From Mucilaginibacter sp. cycad4 (lineage in GTDB: Bacteria; Bacteroidota; Bacteroidia; Sphingobacteriales; Sphingobacteriaceae), in contig NZ_CP139559.1 in the NCBI RefSeq assembly GCF_034263275.1, positions 5,208,001 to 5,272,000 of the forward strand: a stretch of DNA of 64,000 bases, read 5' to 3'. Positions 1-8,098 of this stretch are shown one piece after another (positions within the stretch are counted from its first letter, which is position 1; each line of letters begins with the position of its first letter). Made by a program: the position numbers and the translations under genes. The notes under the pieces are model-generated. The model saw nothing but the letters and a program-made list of their open reading frames with translations, had not been told where the DNA came from and searched no databases.

Positions 1-773
1 CCCTGGCAAATAGTTATAACCGATGCCGCAGGCGATGGAGGAGGCGGGGGTGTTGAAACCTTAAGGAGCACTACATTACTAAGCACCGGAGTTGTACATG
101 CTCCCGATGAAACCATACGGCGATAATAAGTATCATTATTTAACACCGGCGGATCATAATTTTTTGATACAGCACCCGAAATATCATTAAATGTTGCGTT
201 ATCTGTAGATGATTGCCATTGATATGAAAAAGTACCATCGCCCCCTCCGGGCACACTCCCTGTAATAGCTGTTGGATTGCCTGTTGAACAAAATTGGGTA
301 ACAGTTGGCGCTACTATCGTATTGTTATTTACTGCTGCTATCGGCCTTACGGTAACATCATAATAAGAATCAAAATCCACTACGCCGGCGGTAGAGATCC
401 TGCGGCGCAGGCTGTATACAATACTTGAAGCAGATGTATTTGTTAATGAAGATGTGATATAATCTTTTTGAGTATTTGCCGACGGTGCATTTACCCAGTT
501 CCCGTTGTTATTTATTTGCCATAGATAACTGTCAGGTGCCGGAGTTTTTACGTCGCCGTTGAGAACAGCGGCAGCGGCTGAACAAATAGTAATTGCCTGC
601 AGGGGGGCAACTGTAATATGGTATGGAGTAAACCGTGGCTCAACAGACCGCGGCTCCATGTTAACTGGCAATGAGATTTCAAATGTCCTGCTAAAACCAG
701 CGAACGGGAGAAAAGACAGGCAAAATATTGCCCATAATACTATTTTATATAGAGGTGCAGGTTTAGGGTGCAT
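1..773 (-). CDS. Secreted Ig-like repeat protein, 5' part (cut by window edge)
   Basis: An open frame with no stop runs from an ATG at 773 to the window start, giving about 257 residues of a longer protein. The N-terminus has a hydrophobic stretch (residues about 9-30, YKIVLWAIFCLSFLPFAGFS) that fits a signal peptide. Two similar modules of about 85 residues follow. Each has the pattern 'ICSA/FCST..., YxWQ, ...S, YxRR' typical of the Ig-like repeats of Bacteroidota secreted proteins, including the second-module motif SYQWQSSTDNATFNDISGA. A Pro-rich linker (STPPPPPSP) precedes what looks like a third module. Such proteins are usually exported adhesins with a type IX secretion signal at the C-terminus, but that end is outside the window. 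The coding call is firm; the adhesin role is inference. Confidence 0.85.
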   Translation of the reverse strand, partial: MHPKPAPLYKIVLWAIFCLSFLPFAGFSRTFEISLPVNMEPRSVEPRFTPYHITVAPLQAITICSAAAAVLNGDVKTPAPDSYLWQINNNGNWVNAPSANTQKDYITSSLTNTSASSIVYSLRRRISTAGVVDFDSYYDVTVRPIAAVNNNTIVAPTVTQFCSTGNPTAITGSVPGGGDGTFSYQWQSSTDNATFNDISGAVSKNYDPPVLNNDTYYRRMVSSGACTTPVLSNVVLLKVSTPPPPPSPAASVITICQ

Positions 774-1209
774 AGCTTAAATTAACGGATAATGATAATA
801 ATTATCTTTCATATTATTAAACTTTCAGAATATTTTAATCGGTAACGAAACGATTTCAAAGCCAGTCAGCGTTGAGTTAACCCAACCAGTTATGTTAATT
901 AATGATTTTATTGTTAATTCAGGTTTATCAGTAACGTTACATTGCAACGGTATCTACGCTCTTCTACGATACAATTAATTATAATGTTCACATTATAATT
1001 AAACTTTTAAACTATACTTTGCAGCAACTGAAGTTGTTACAAATCCTCAACGGCTAAATGTGTGGGCAAACCTGTGCCGGGTTAGGTAGGCGGCGCAAAA
1101 AATATAACTTATGGATAGCTCAAACCCTCCTGTGGCGGTGTACAATGCTATGGCAACCTGCTCCTTAAATTGCGGCCCGCTAACAGTATACCGACTTAAA
1201 ATCTGGCAT
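774..1209. other. Intergenic spacer
   Basis: About 430 bases without a supported gene lie between the Ig-like gene and the flippase gene. The DNA is AT-rich and should carry the minus-strand promoter of the Ig-like gene. The only open frame is a 35-codon one at about 1111-1218 with no ribosome binding site or recognisable family. I see no hairpin terminator or strong TAnnTTTG box. Confidence 0.5.
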
Positions 1210-2700
1210 TTATCTTAAAATACCTTTTACCTTGCTTAATATGGAATCTATTTTTTCGTTAAGATCGTCCGAAATATGGCAATAATAGGTAATTATAACG
1301 TACACCAGTGCAGTTATGCCGCTCCTCACCATAATGTCCAGGTACAGGTTCGGCATTAGCCAAAGGTATTTTCCGACAAAGAAACTGGCTGCAGAGATGA
1401 GTATGATTAAAAGATGCTTGTGGTCAAAAGGCTGCATTTTAAACCTGTATTTGATATAGAACCAGGTGCAGAAATTTAGCAATATCATGGTAACAAGATA
1501 GGCTATTGCGGCCCCCATGCCTTTATAGCCGGGTATGAGCAGGTAATTAAGTCCGATGCTGAACACACTGGCAAAAAGGACAAATAAAGTAACCAATTTA
1601 TATTTGTGCGAAGTGGTTACAATGTACGTATTTAATCCGCCGGTTATATCAACTAAAAAGCCAAGGCCGATAACTATGATCACATTAAATTGAGCACTCT
1701 TTTCAGGGTCATGCACAATACCAAGCAAATTATTTTTATTGATGATAATCCCAACAAAAAGCAGGCAGCCAATTACCATTTGAATGATGGATGTTTTGCG
1801 ATATATGCCGGCAATGTTCTGCATATCTTTTGATTTCCATGAATCGGCTACAATTTGATAGGTAGTGCGGCTGAGGGCCTGGGCAGGAACGCTGATCACT
1901 ACTGCAATATTGAAATACCAGCTGTAAACCCCCTGTATGGCATCGCCGGCCATGGAGCTAAGCATAACCACGTCAACCTTTTGCAAAAACACATAAATGG
2001 CAACAGATATAAAAGTAAACAAGCCGTAATTAAGGGCCTCGCTCTTTTTTATACCGCTAAATTTCAGATCATCTAACCTGTGTGAAAACTCGCCCGATAT
2101 AAATAAGCTAATCATCAATAAGACTGATATTACCCCCCATGATGCTATGTATAACACAATAAAGCCATCAAAATTCAGCCATTTTAATGCCATCATTACC
2201 AATAAAGCCGTTGTTATGAGCCTAACCAGTACATCACGTAAAAAACTGGAGAAAATAGTTTTATAAATTATCCTGCCGGTTATTTCCAGGTAATTAAAAA
2301 CTACGGTAAAAAAAGCCAGTGGAATGAGGTAGTAATAATACTTTACAAATAATGGCGAATTTTTAATGTATGCAGCCAGGATAACCGGTCGTAATAAAAC
2401 AAACAAGCCTGTTAATACCACAAAACCCAGCAGCGATAATCCGGCTGTCCAATGCATAAAGCCATTGTGCTTACGGTCGGCCGTGCGATAAAAGGGGAAA
2501 TATTTAGCTATAACCCCGGGTATCCCAAAAGACGCAACCAGCGAGTACAATACCGACATGTTGATGAGCAGGTTATAAAGCCCATACTGCTCATTAGTTA
2601 TAAAAAAAGGGAATAGTAGAATAGTATTTATATACGCTATCGCCATACCCGCGTATGATACCATCGTATTTTTATAAACCTGTTTTTTTACAATTCCCAT
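1210..2700 (-). CDS. Polysaccharide flippase (Wzx/MATE-like)
   Basis: A 496-residue polytopic membrane protein with about 12-14 hydrophobic segments across its whole length and short basic loops. It matches the oligosaccharide flippase / polysaccharide biosynthesis family of the MOP superfamily. These proteins move lipid-linked oligosaccharide repeat units across the inner membrane before polymerisation or export. It is the last gene of a tight minus-strand operon: the TylF-like methyltransferase ends 10 bases upstream, and two more sugar-modifying or transferase genes precede it. This context supports a surface-polysaccharide or O-antigen role. The substrate cannot be read from the sequence. 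Length and hydrophobic pattern are normal for the family. Confidence 0.88.
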   Translation of the reverse strand: MGIVKKQVYKNTMVSYAGMAIAYINTILLFPFFITNEQYGLYNLLINMSVLYSLVASFGIPGVIAKYFPFYRTADRKHNGFMHWTAGLSLLGFVVLTGLFVLLRPVILAAYIKNSPLFVKYYYYLIPLAFFTVVFNYLEITGRIIYKTIFSSFLRDVLVRLITTALLVMMALKWLNFDGFIVLYIASWGVISVLLMISLFISGEFSHRLDDLKFSGIKKSEALNYGLFTFISVAIYVFLQKVDVVMLSSMAGDAIQGVYSWYFNIAVVISVPAQALSRTTYQIVADSWKSKDMQNIAGIYRKTSIIQMVIGCLLFVGIIINKNNLLGIVHDPEKSAQFNVIIVIGLGFLVDITGGLNTYIVTTSHKYKLVTLFVLFASVFSIGLNYLLIPGYKGMGAAIAYLVTMILLNFCTWFYIKYRFKMQPFDHKHLLIILISAASFFVGKYLWLMPNLYLDIMVRSGITALVYVIITYYCHISDDLNEKIDSILSKVKGILR

Positions 2701-2710
2701 TTGGGTGCAA

Positions 2711-3475
2711 TTAGTACTTAACGCCTATACGGCCGGTATAATCTATCCTGTTTAACAGCAACGGTAATTTGTTGCCTTCAATATATTCGTCAACTGCTTT
2801 ACGTGCACCTTCCCAATGGCCGTAATCATCAATGATGATGACACCGCCGGGTACTAATAACGGATACAAATGTTCCAGTTCATGCTTAGTTGATTCGTAC
2901 CAGTCCGTATCAAGCCTTAACAGGGCAATTTTACCCGGCAGGGTTTGGGGGATGCTATCCTCAACCTTGCCTTTTACATAATGTACCAGTTGCTTTGGAT
3001 ACTTCAGGGTACCAACATTAGCCTGCACTTCCTCTAATGCCGAATAACACCATACTGATGTAGGGTCTTCTTTCCGGCTGCTGTTCATCAGCTCATCGGC
3101 ACCTGTACCGGTGAAAACCTTGTCAAGTTCTGTAGGTTCAGACATACCCTCAAAAGTATCATACAGATAAATATCCCTCCTGGTATCCCCCGCTTTAATC
3201 AGCGTATCAATAGCCGCCATAGTGCTGCCGCCGCGCCATACGCCGCACTCCACAAAATCACCCTGAATGTTGTTTTTAACCAGGTAGTTTACCGCGTTAC
3301 ATAGCGATGCAATACGTTCGGGCGTGGTCATAGTATAGGGCTTTACCTTATGATAGGTATCCAGCGTAGCTTTATCAAAATCGGCAGGCAGGCCATCAAC
3401 AACCAGGCGGGGATCCGGTTTAACCAGGTCATAGCCTAAATTTTTAATAACCGAGTGCATCAGTTTCTTTAACAT
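2711..3475 (-). CDS. TylF/MycF-type O-methyltransferase
   Basis: A 254-residue protein of the macrocin-O-methyltransferase family (TylF). The SAM-binding segment ECGVWRGGS is at residues 76-84, followed by YDTFEGM at 105-111, the acidic LDTDWYES at 188-195 and IDDYGHW at 215-221. In characterised relatives the Asp residues near these positions bind Mg2+ and help deprotonate a sugar hydroxyl. In polysaccharide loci the family probably methylates a sugar of the surface glycan. Only 1 base separates it from the upstream glycosyltransferase stop, so it is translationally linked to that gene. The exact sugar is unknown. The family call is confident, the substrate is inference. Confidence 0.9.
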   Translation of the reverse strand: MLKKLMHSVIKNLGYDLVKPDPRLVVDGLPADFDKATLDTYHKVKPYTMTTPERIASLCNAVNYLVKNNIQGDFVECGVWRGGSTMAAIDTLIKAGDTRRDIYLYDTFEGMSEPTELDKVFTGTGADELMNSSRKEDPTSVWCYSALEEVQANVGTLKYPKQLVHYVKGKVEDSIPQTLPGKIALLRLDTDWYESTKHELEHLYPLLVPGGVIIIDDYGHWEGARKAVDEYIEGNKLPLLLNRIDYTGRIGVKY

Positions 3476-3476
3476 G

Positions 3477-4601
3477 TTAGTCTTTTTTTATTGCTTGCTT
3501 AAGTATGTTCGTTAATATATCTATCCTATCGTGGATGTCATAATTTTTACGGATATGCGCAGCCTCTTTGGCCCCGAGCTCAACGGCCAGTTGTACGTCT
3601 TCGGCAATTTTTATCATATATGTGGCCATTCCGTCAATATCATGTTCTGGTACAAGGTAGCCTGTTTCGCCATTAATTACGGCCTCCCTGATCCCCGCGT
3701 GCTGCGTGCTGACAATTGCAAGGCCTGATGAACCGGCTTCCAGTATAGTGTTAGGGGTACCTTCCATATCGCCATCTGCGGCCGTTACGGAATGTTGTAC
3801 GTAACACCGCATTTTTTTCATTAACTTATGGATATCGCCGCTTGTTAATACTCCGGTTAAAGTAACCTGATCGTTTAAATTCAGCCGTTCAATTGTTGCT
3901 TTTACATCTTCATACAGCGCACCCGTACCAACCATCCACAAACGCGCTTCAGGATGTTTTTCATGTACTTTTTTAAATGCGCGTACGGTAGAAACCGGCG
4001 ATTTTTTTTCAACAAACCTTCCGATAGTCAAAAAGTCAGGCCCGGATTGCGATATATCTATCTGAGGGAATTTGGCGGCATCAACCCCGTAAGGATTAAG
4101 AACAATTTTCTTAGCGGGTGCGCCCAAACCTTTCAAGGCCTCAACCATATCGTTAGAAACTGCAATGATTGCAGAAGAATAGCTGAACGCCTTTTTGTAA
4201 AGTTTTTTATAGGTGCTTATAGTTTTGTTATGATGGGCATCGGCTCCATGAAAATGCACAACTAATGGTATACCTGCATGTTTGCATGCAGCAGCTACCA
4301 TTGCTCCTACCATGCCGTATTCGGCAAGCACCACATCTATATTATTTAATTTTAAATAACGGGCCAAAGCCTTTGTACGTACGTTTATCTCTTGTTTTTT
4401 AAATATCCTTTTTTGGATAAAATAACTTAACAGTCCTATCTTTGATCTGATAAGAAATTTTCCATCATCATCATAAAGCGGAAAAGCGCCTCCATAAAGC
4501 ACCTTTTTATTTGCTTTTATACGGTCAATGTGTTCCTGTATAAAAGTTTCTGAAAAAGCATTTTTATTGGGCTTTATAATGCATAAATTAAACATATCCA
4601 T
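3477..4601 (-). CDS. Glycosyltransferase, GT4 family
   Basis: A 374-residue GT-B fold glycosyltransferase. The N-terminal acceptor half contains HFHGAD (116-121). The C-terminal donor half starts near NPYGVD (169-174), continues with GRFVEKKSP (194-202), and has the E-x7-E signature EGTPNTILE (280-288) of retaining GT4 enzymes. It should transfer a nucleotide-activated sugar to a lipid-linked glycan at the cytoplasmic face of the membrane. The start ATG overlaps the stop of the upstream methyltransferase by one base (TAATG), a coupling arrangement. A second ATG two codons later is also possible. Donor and acceptor are not identifiable. Confidence 0.92.
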   Translation of the reverse strand: MDMFNLCIIKPNKNAFSETFIQEHIDRIKANKKVLYGGAFPLYDDDGKFLIRSKIGLLSYFIQKRIFKKQEINVRTKALARYLKLNNIDVVLAEYGMVGAMVAAACKHAGIPLVVHFHGADAHHNKTISTYKKLYKKAFSYSSAIIAVSNDMVEALKGLGAPAKKIVLNPYGVDAAKFPQIDISQSGPDFLTIGRFVEKKSPVSTVRAFKKVHEKHPEARLWMVGTGALYEDVKATIERLNLNDQVTLTGVLTSGDIHKLMKKMRCYVQHSVTAADGDMEGTPNTILEAGSSGLAIVSTQHAGIREAVINGETGYLVPEHDIDGMATYMIKIAEDVQLAVELGAKEAAHIRKNYDIHDRIDILTNILKQAIKKD

Positions 4602-5293
4602 TACAAAGTACTGATTGGCTTTTGGGCAATCACAACATATAGTGATGCATCTCTGTCACGCTGCGGCTGCGAATGGATCTTATCAAACAAACGGATAAAG
4701 CTTTGCATTACAAAAGCAAATGGGGGTACCATAAATTTAGGCATTTTTAGCAATATGGCATCTTGAAACAGTTGGATACCACTTGCAGCAAGGCCCATAA
4801 TGCCATGAAATGAGGTGATTTTAAAATCTTCGGCTTCGATGGTTTTACGTAATCCGGCACTTGTCCACCTCCAGTAATCGTAAGGCGTTGGATGATAATA
4901 CCAATAACCATGAGTGGTACATATGATACTGCCGCCAGGCTTTAAAATCCGCAATGCTTCTGAAAGATAGCTATGGGGAGAGTCAACATGTTCCAATACC
5001 TGGTTTGAAAGAATAATATCGCAAAAATTATCAGGCAAAGTGGTTTTGCTATCATAATCAATATGATAATCGGCCTGAGGATTAATATCCAGGTCAACGC
5101 CAATGTATTTATCCACCATGGGCTCAATAACCGAGCGATATGGCATATCTCCACAACCAAAATCTATAAGTGTAAGCTTTTTATTATCAGCAGTGAGTGC
5201 CTGCATGGCCTGCAGCGTGGCATCCCTAAGTTTGGTCAAATGCACATAACGTGTAGAGAATAAGGTAGGGTTAAGCCTGGTATTGCTATTCAT
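4601..5293 (-). CDS. Class I SAM-dependent methyltransferase
   Basis: A 230-residue methyltransferase of the type-11/23 superfamily. Motif I DFGCGD is at residues 44-49, the acidic end of strand beta2 at GVDLD (65-69), motif VLEHV at 99-103, and LKPGG at 117-121. The C-terminal third is hydrophobic (MVPPFAFVMQSFIRLF region), so it may associate with the membrane. It is the first visible gene of the four-gene polysaccharide operon and overlaps the GT4 gene by one base. By context it modifies a sugar or lipid carrier intermediate, but methyl-acceptor identity is unknown. The short spacer upstream carries the terminator of the neighbouring blaR1 operon. Confidence 0.88.
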   Translation of the reverse strand: MNSNTRLNPTLFSTRYVHLTKLRDATLQAMQALTADNKKLTLIDFGCGDMPYRSVIEPMVDKYIGVDLDINPQADYHIDYDSKTTLPDNFCDIILSNQVLEHVDSPHSYLSEALRILKPGGSIICTTHGYWYYHPTPYDYWRWTSAGLRKTIEAEDFKITSFHGIMGLAASGIQLFQDAILLKMPKFMVPPFAFVMQSFIRLFDKIHSQPQRDRDASLYVVIAQKPISTL

Positions 5294-5402
5294 GGCTGCA
5301 AATGTAACTGTTTTTACACATCCCTTAAAATACCTGTTATACTGTAGATTGCCTTTTATTTAATACTTAGTATTTAACAGCATAGCATAACTTATTAAAA
5401 GT

Positions 5403-5435
5403 AAAAAGACCAACGAATTATCCGCTGGTCTTTCT
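5403..5435 (-). terminator. Intrinsic terminator after blaR1-like gene
   Basis: The arms AAAGACCA (5405-5412) and TGGTCTTT (5426-5433) form a hairpin. On the minus strand it is followed by a T-rich run (TTGGTCTTTTTA), so it fits termination of the M56 gene that ends at 5566. The plus-strand side is also moderately T-rich. Confidence 0.7.
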
Positions 5436-5565
5436 ACTTATTGCTATTTGCAAATTTTACTGCCTTTTTGCAGCAAATAATTTATGGACTTCACAGGCAA
5501 ACATGATACTACTTCAGGACTTACCAAAAACCGGGGGCGTTAAATTATCGGAAGGGAGTAAAAGA

Positions 5566-7569
5566 TCAATTATTTCTTACCGGACTACTGTTAGCCTTCT
5601 TCCTGGCGGCCGTTTTTGTAGTAACCAATACAACACCATTTGCAGCCTTTTCGCCATAAATAGCGATAGCGTTTTTATCTTTTAACACATTTATTTGTTC
5701 AATATCATTCGGATTAATTTTACTCAAAGACGTACCCTGTGCCAAGGCTACCCCATCGATAATAATTAATGGGGCCAATTTGCTATTATACCCGTCACCA
5801 ATGATTATATGGGATTTTGTAGTATCAGTGATCACTCTACCGGAGTAAATAACCTGGTTATCGGTGGACGGATTTACAACAGCGCCAGTTTTATTTTCGC
5901 CGGGTTTTGCAGATTTGCTATCGGCCAGTGAAAAGCTTATCGGAACGGAATACTGTACTTTCACCGGCTTTCCATTTTGAATGCCCGGTTTCCAGGCCGG
6001 CGATATGCTAAGCACCCTCACAGCTTCTTCGTCGCAACCTGAACCGATCCCCCTTAACACCTTCATATTTGATAATGACCCATCCTTTTCAACAACAAAA
6101 GTTATGATCACCCTACCCTGAACATTATTATCGCGGGCGGCCTTTGGATATTTGATATTAGTTGCTAAAAATTTGCCAAATGCCTCTAATCCTCCCTTAA
6201 ACTCAGGTACCTGCTCCACCGATGTAAATACAGGATCAGCGCCGGATTGGGTAGAAGCTATTGAAAATCTCGTCGGTGCAGCTGTCTTTGTAGTATCTGC
6301 ATCAGGAGCAAGTGCAAAATTAATCGGTACTGAATACTGCACCCTTACCGTGCGATTGCCCTGCATGCCTGGCTTCCATTGCGGCGATAGTTTCATTACC
6401 CTTAAGGCTTCATTGTCAAGGTCGCCGGTAATACCTCTAACCACCTTTTCGTTTGAAAGCGTACCATCCCGTTCAACTACGAAAGTGATGATCACCCTTC
6501 CCTGAATTTTTTGCTCACGAGCAGCAGCCGGATATTTGATATTAGTGGCCAGAAATTTGCCAAAAGCTTCCAGGCCGCCCGGAAATTCGGGCACACGCTC
6601 AACAGAGGTATAAACCGGTGTGGTATCGGGAGCGGCAACCGGCCTTTCATCAGTTTGAGCCGGTCCATCAATAGTTATTTCGGTTACTTTACTGGCAGGG
6701 GTTGAAAATACTTTATCGGCTTTAGTGTTTATAACAGAGATGGTATCACTGTTATTAATCGTAGCCGATGAAAGCACCATCATCAAAATAAATAAAGGTG
6801 CCGAAAGCCCATATTTGATGAGCGCCATGCGATGTGATTTATTTTTTTGCAGCATAATGATCCGTTCTTTCAAGAGACTTTTGTTAAAAAAAGAATTAAC
6901 AAGGCCATGTGTCGGTGTATGAAATGTTTGGCTTAACAGCAGCATAGCATAATCGGTCTTATCGGTACCGGCTTCAACAGCGTGCCTGTCGGCAATAAAC
7001 TCATGGATATGTTTTATTGCCCTGCGATAGAAATATACCACCGGGTTAAACCAGTTAATGATCATCACCAGTTCAACTAACAGCACATCGGCCGAATGCC
7101 ATTGCCTGGCATGCACATCCTCATGCGTTGCTATGGCCGCATTCTCTTCACCATCGGCATTGAGTTTTACTTTTTTGAAAAAGGAATATGACACAGGAGA
7201 TTCGGGCTGGCTGATCACTTTCTTTAATTTAAATAGCTGCCAGATCAATCTGCCCGATAAAAAGACAATTCCTGCAAGATAGAAAATCAACAATACCTCT
7301 CCTATGCTAACAGGCGATTCCTCTATCGGCTTAAAATGATAAACCAGTACCGGGCTGCTGTACAAGGTATATTTTACCTGCTGGGTGATGAACAGGTTTT
7401 GCACCCAGCTGGCTTGTATAACCGGTATCATGAATGATAACAAAGCGGCACTTACCAGGTAAAGCCTGTTAAGCTGAAAAAAGGTTTCTTTACGAAGCAA
7501 AAGCACATAAAACCCGTAAAACAGCAACAGGTATATGTTTACCAGTAATAAATATTGCCACCAGCTCAT
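5566..7569 (-). CDS. BlaR1/MecR1-type M56 peptidase fused to two TonB domains and a plug-like tail
   Basis: A 667-residue membrane protein. The N-terminal third has transmembrane helices near residues 5-25, 37-55 and 88-110, then a zinc-peptidase site HEDVH (149-153) and the third-ligand motif HEFIAD (189-194), and another helix at about 252-270. This is the M56 antirepressor metalloprotease layout. The periplasmic part is not a penicillin-binding sensor. It holds two tandem TonB C-terminal domains (about 322-420 and 449-548; both share GGLEAFGKFLATNIKYP) and a C-terminal segment (about 585-652; LIIIDGVALA, DIEQINVLKD, YGEKAANGVVLVTT) resembling the plug of SusC-like TonB-dependent receptors. 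The start lies 2 bases after the blaI-like stop, so the two form one operon. The likely role is membrane sensing that cleaves the BlaI repressor; the signal is unknown. Confidence 0.9.
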   Translation of the reverse strand: MSWWQYLLLVNIYLLLFYGFYVLLLRKETFFQLNRLYLVSAALLSFMIPVIQASWVQNLFITQQVKYTLYSSPVLVYHFKPIEESPVSIGEVLLIFYLAGIVFLSGRLIWQLFKLKKVISQPESPVSYSFFKKVKLNADGEENAAIATHEDVHARQWHSADVLLVELVMIINWFNPVVYFYRRAIKHIHEFIADRHAVEAGTDKTDYAMLLLSQTFHTPTHGLVNSFFNKSLLKERIIMLQKNKSHRMALIKYGLSAPLFILMMVLSSATINNSDTISVINTKADKVFSTPASKVTEITIDGPAQTDERPVAAPDTTPVYTSVERVPEFPGGLEAFGKFLATNIKYPAAAREQKIQGRVIITFVVERDGTLSNEKVVRGITGDLDNEALRVMKLSPQWKPGMQGNRTVRVQYSVPINFALAPDADTTKTAAPTRFSIASTQSGADPVFTSVEQVPEFKGGLEAFGKFLATNIKYPKAARDNNVQGRVIITFVVEKDGSLSNMKVLRGIGSGCDEEAVRVLSISPAWKPGIQNGKPVKVQYSVPISFSLADSKSAKPGENKTGAVVNPSTDNQVIYSGRVITDTTKSHIIIGDGYNSKLAPLIIIDGVALAQGTSLSKINPNDIEQINVLKDKNAIAIYGEKAANGVVLVTTKTAARKKANSSPVRNN

Positions 7570-7571
7570 AA

Positions 7572-7943
7572 CTATTTTTCTTTTAGTTTTTCAATCAGTT
7601 TCATGATCTCGTCGGCCTCTTTCAGGTCGATCTTTTCCTTCTTCACAAAAAATGAAAACATGCGGTTAACGGAGTTGTCAAAGTAGCCGCTCAGCAGTTT
7701 ATCTGTGGCAAAATTCTGGTATTGCTCTTTGCTGATCACAGGGTGATATTCATGGCTTTTACCAAACGCGGTATGGCCAGCAAAACCTTTGGTTTCCAGG
7801 ATGCGGATAATTGTCGACACCGTGTTATAGGCAGGCTTGGGCTCAGGCAACTGGTCGATAACGTCTTTAACATACCCTTTTTTCAATTGCCAGAGCACTT
7901 GCATAATCTGCTCTTCGGCGCGGGTTAACTCTTTAATTTCCAT
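7572..7943 (-). CDS. BlaI/MecI/CopY-family repressor
   Basis: A 123-residue winged-helix repressor of the penicillinase-repressor family. It begins with the conserved LTRAEEQIMQVLWQLKKGYV segment, followed by the recognition-helix region PAYNTVSTIIRILETKGF, and ends in a helical dimerisation tail rich in Lys/Glu. Family members bind palindromic operators as dimers and are cut by the partner M56 protease when inducer is sensed. It is the first gene of the operon with the M56-TonB fusion. A palindrome 15 bases upstream of its start is the probable autoregulatory operator. Target genes elsewhere are not visible. Confidence 0.95.
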   Translation of the reverse strand: MEIKELTRAEEQIMQVLWQLKKGYVKDVIDQLPEPKPAYNTVSTIIRILETKGFAGHTAFGKSHEYHPVISKEQYQNFATDKLLSGYFDNSVNRMFSFFVKKEKIDLKEADEIMKLIEKLKEK

Positions 7944-7957
7944 GTGCGTACTTTTAA

Positions 7958-7978
7958 ATTAATACCTCGTGTATTAAT
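7958..7978. promoter_or_regulatory. Palindromic operator for the BlaI-like repressor
   Basis: A perfect inverted repeat, ATTAATAC (7958-7965) and GTATTAAT (7971-7978) around CTCGT, lies just downstream of the predicted transcription start and upstream of the blaI start codon. BlaI/MecI family operators are dyads of the TACnnn...GTA type, so this is the expected position and form for autorepression. Binding is inferred. Confidence 0.7.
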
Positions 7979-7995
7979 ATATTTAATTGGTTAAA

Positions 7996-8026
7996 CTAAG
8001 GTAAGGGATGTATTTTATATTTGCAA
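7996..8026 (-). promoter_or_regulatory. Promoter of the blaI-blaR1 operon
   Basis: On the minus strand a TTG (complement of 8024-8026) is followed after 20 bases by TACCTTAG (complement of 7996-8003), a 7/8 match to the Bacteroidota -7 box TAnnTTTG. The start point would fall near 7989, so the palindrome at 7958-7978 would block early elongation or initiation. Confidence 0.6.
8016..8023 (+). promoter_or_regulatory. -7 box of the MBL nuclease gene
   Basis: TATATTTG is a perfect TAnnTTTG box 75 bases upstream of the plus-strand ATG at 8099. No TTG is seen at ideal spacing, so only the -7 part is supported. It overlaps the divergent blaI promoter region, making the two genes physically linked at this site. 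Confidence 0.5.
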
Positions 8027-8098
8027 CTAAATTTTTAGTTATTAATTTCTTAAACTTTTAATCGCCATCTTCGTTAAGTTGATCACATCAAATTATAC

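Noticed and set aside
1111-1218. A 35-codon frame in the first spacer
   Set aside because: No ribosome site, no family, and it overlaps the 3' end of the flippase gene.
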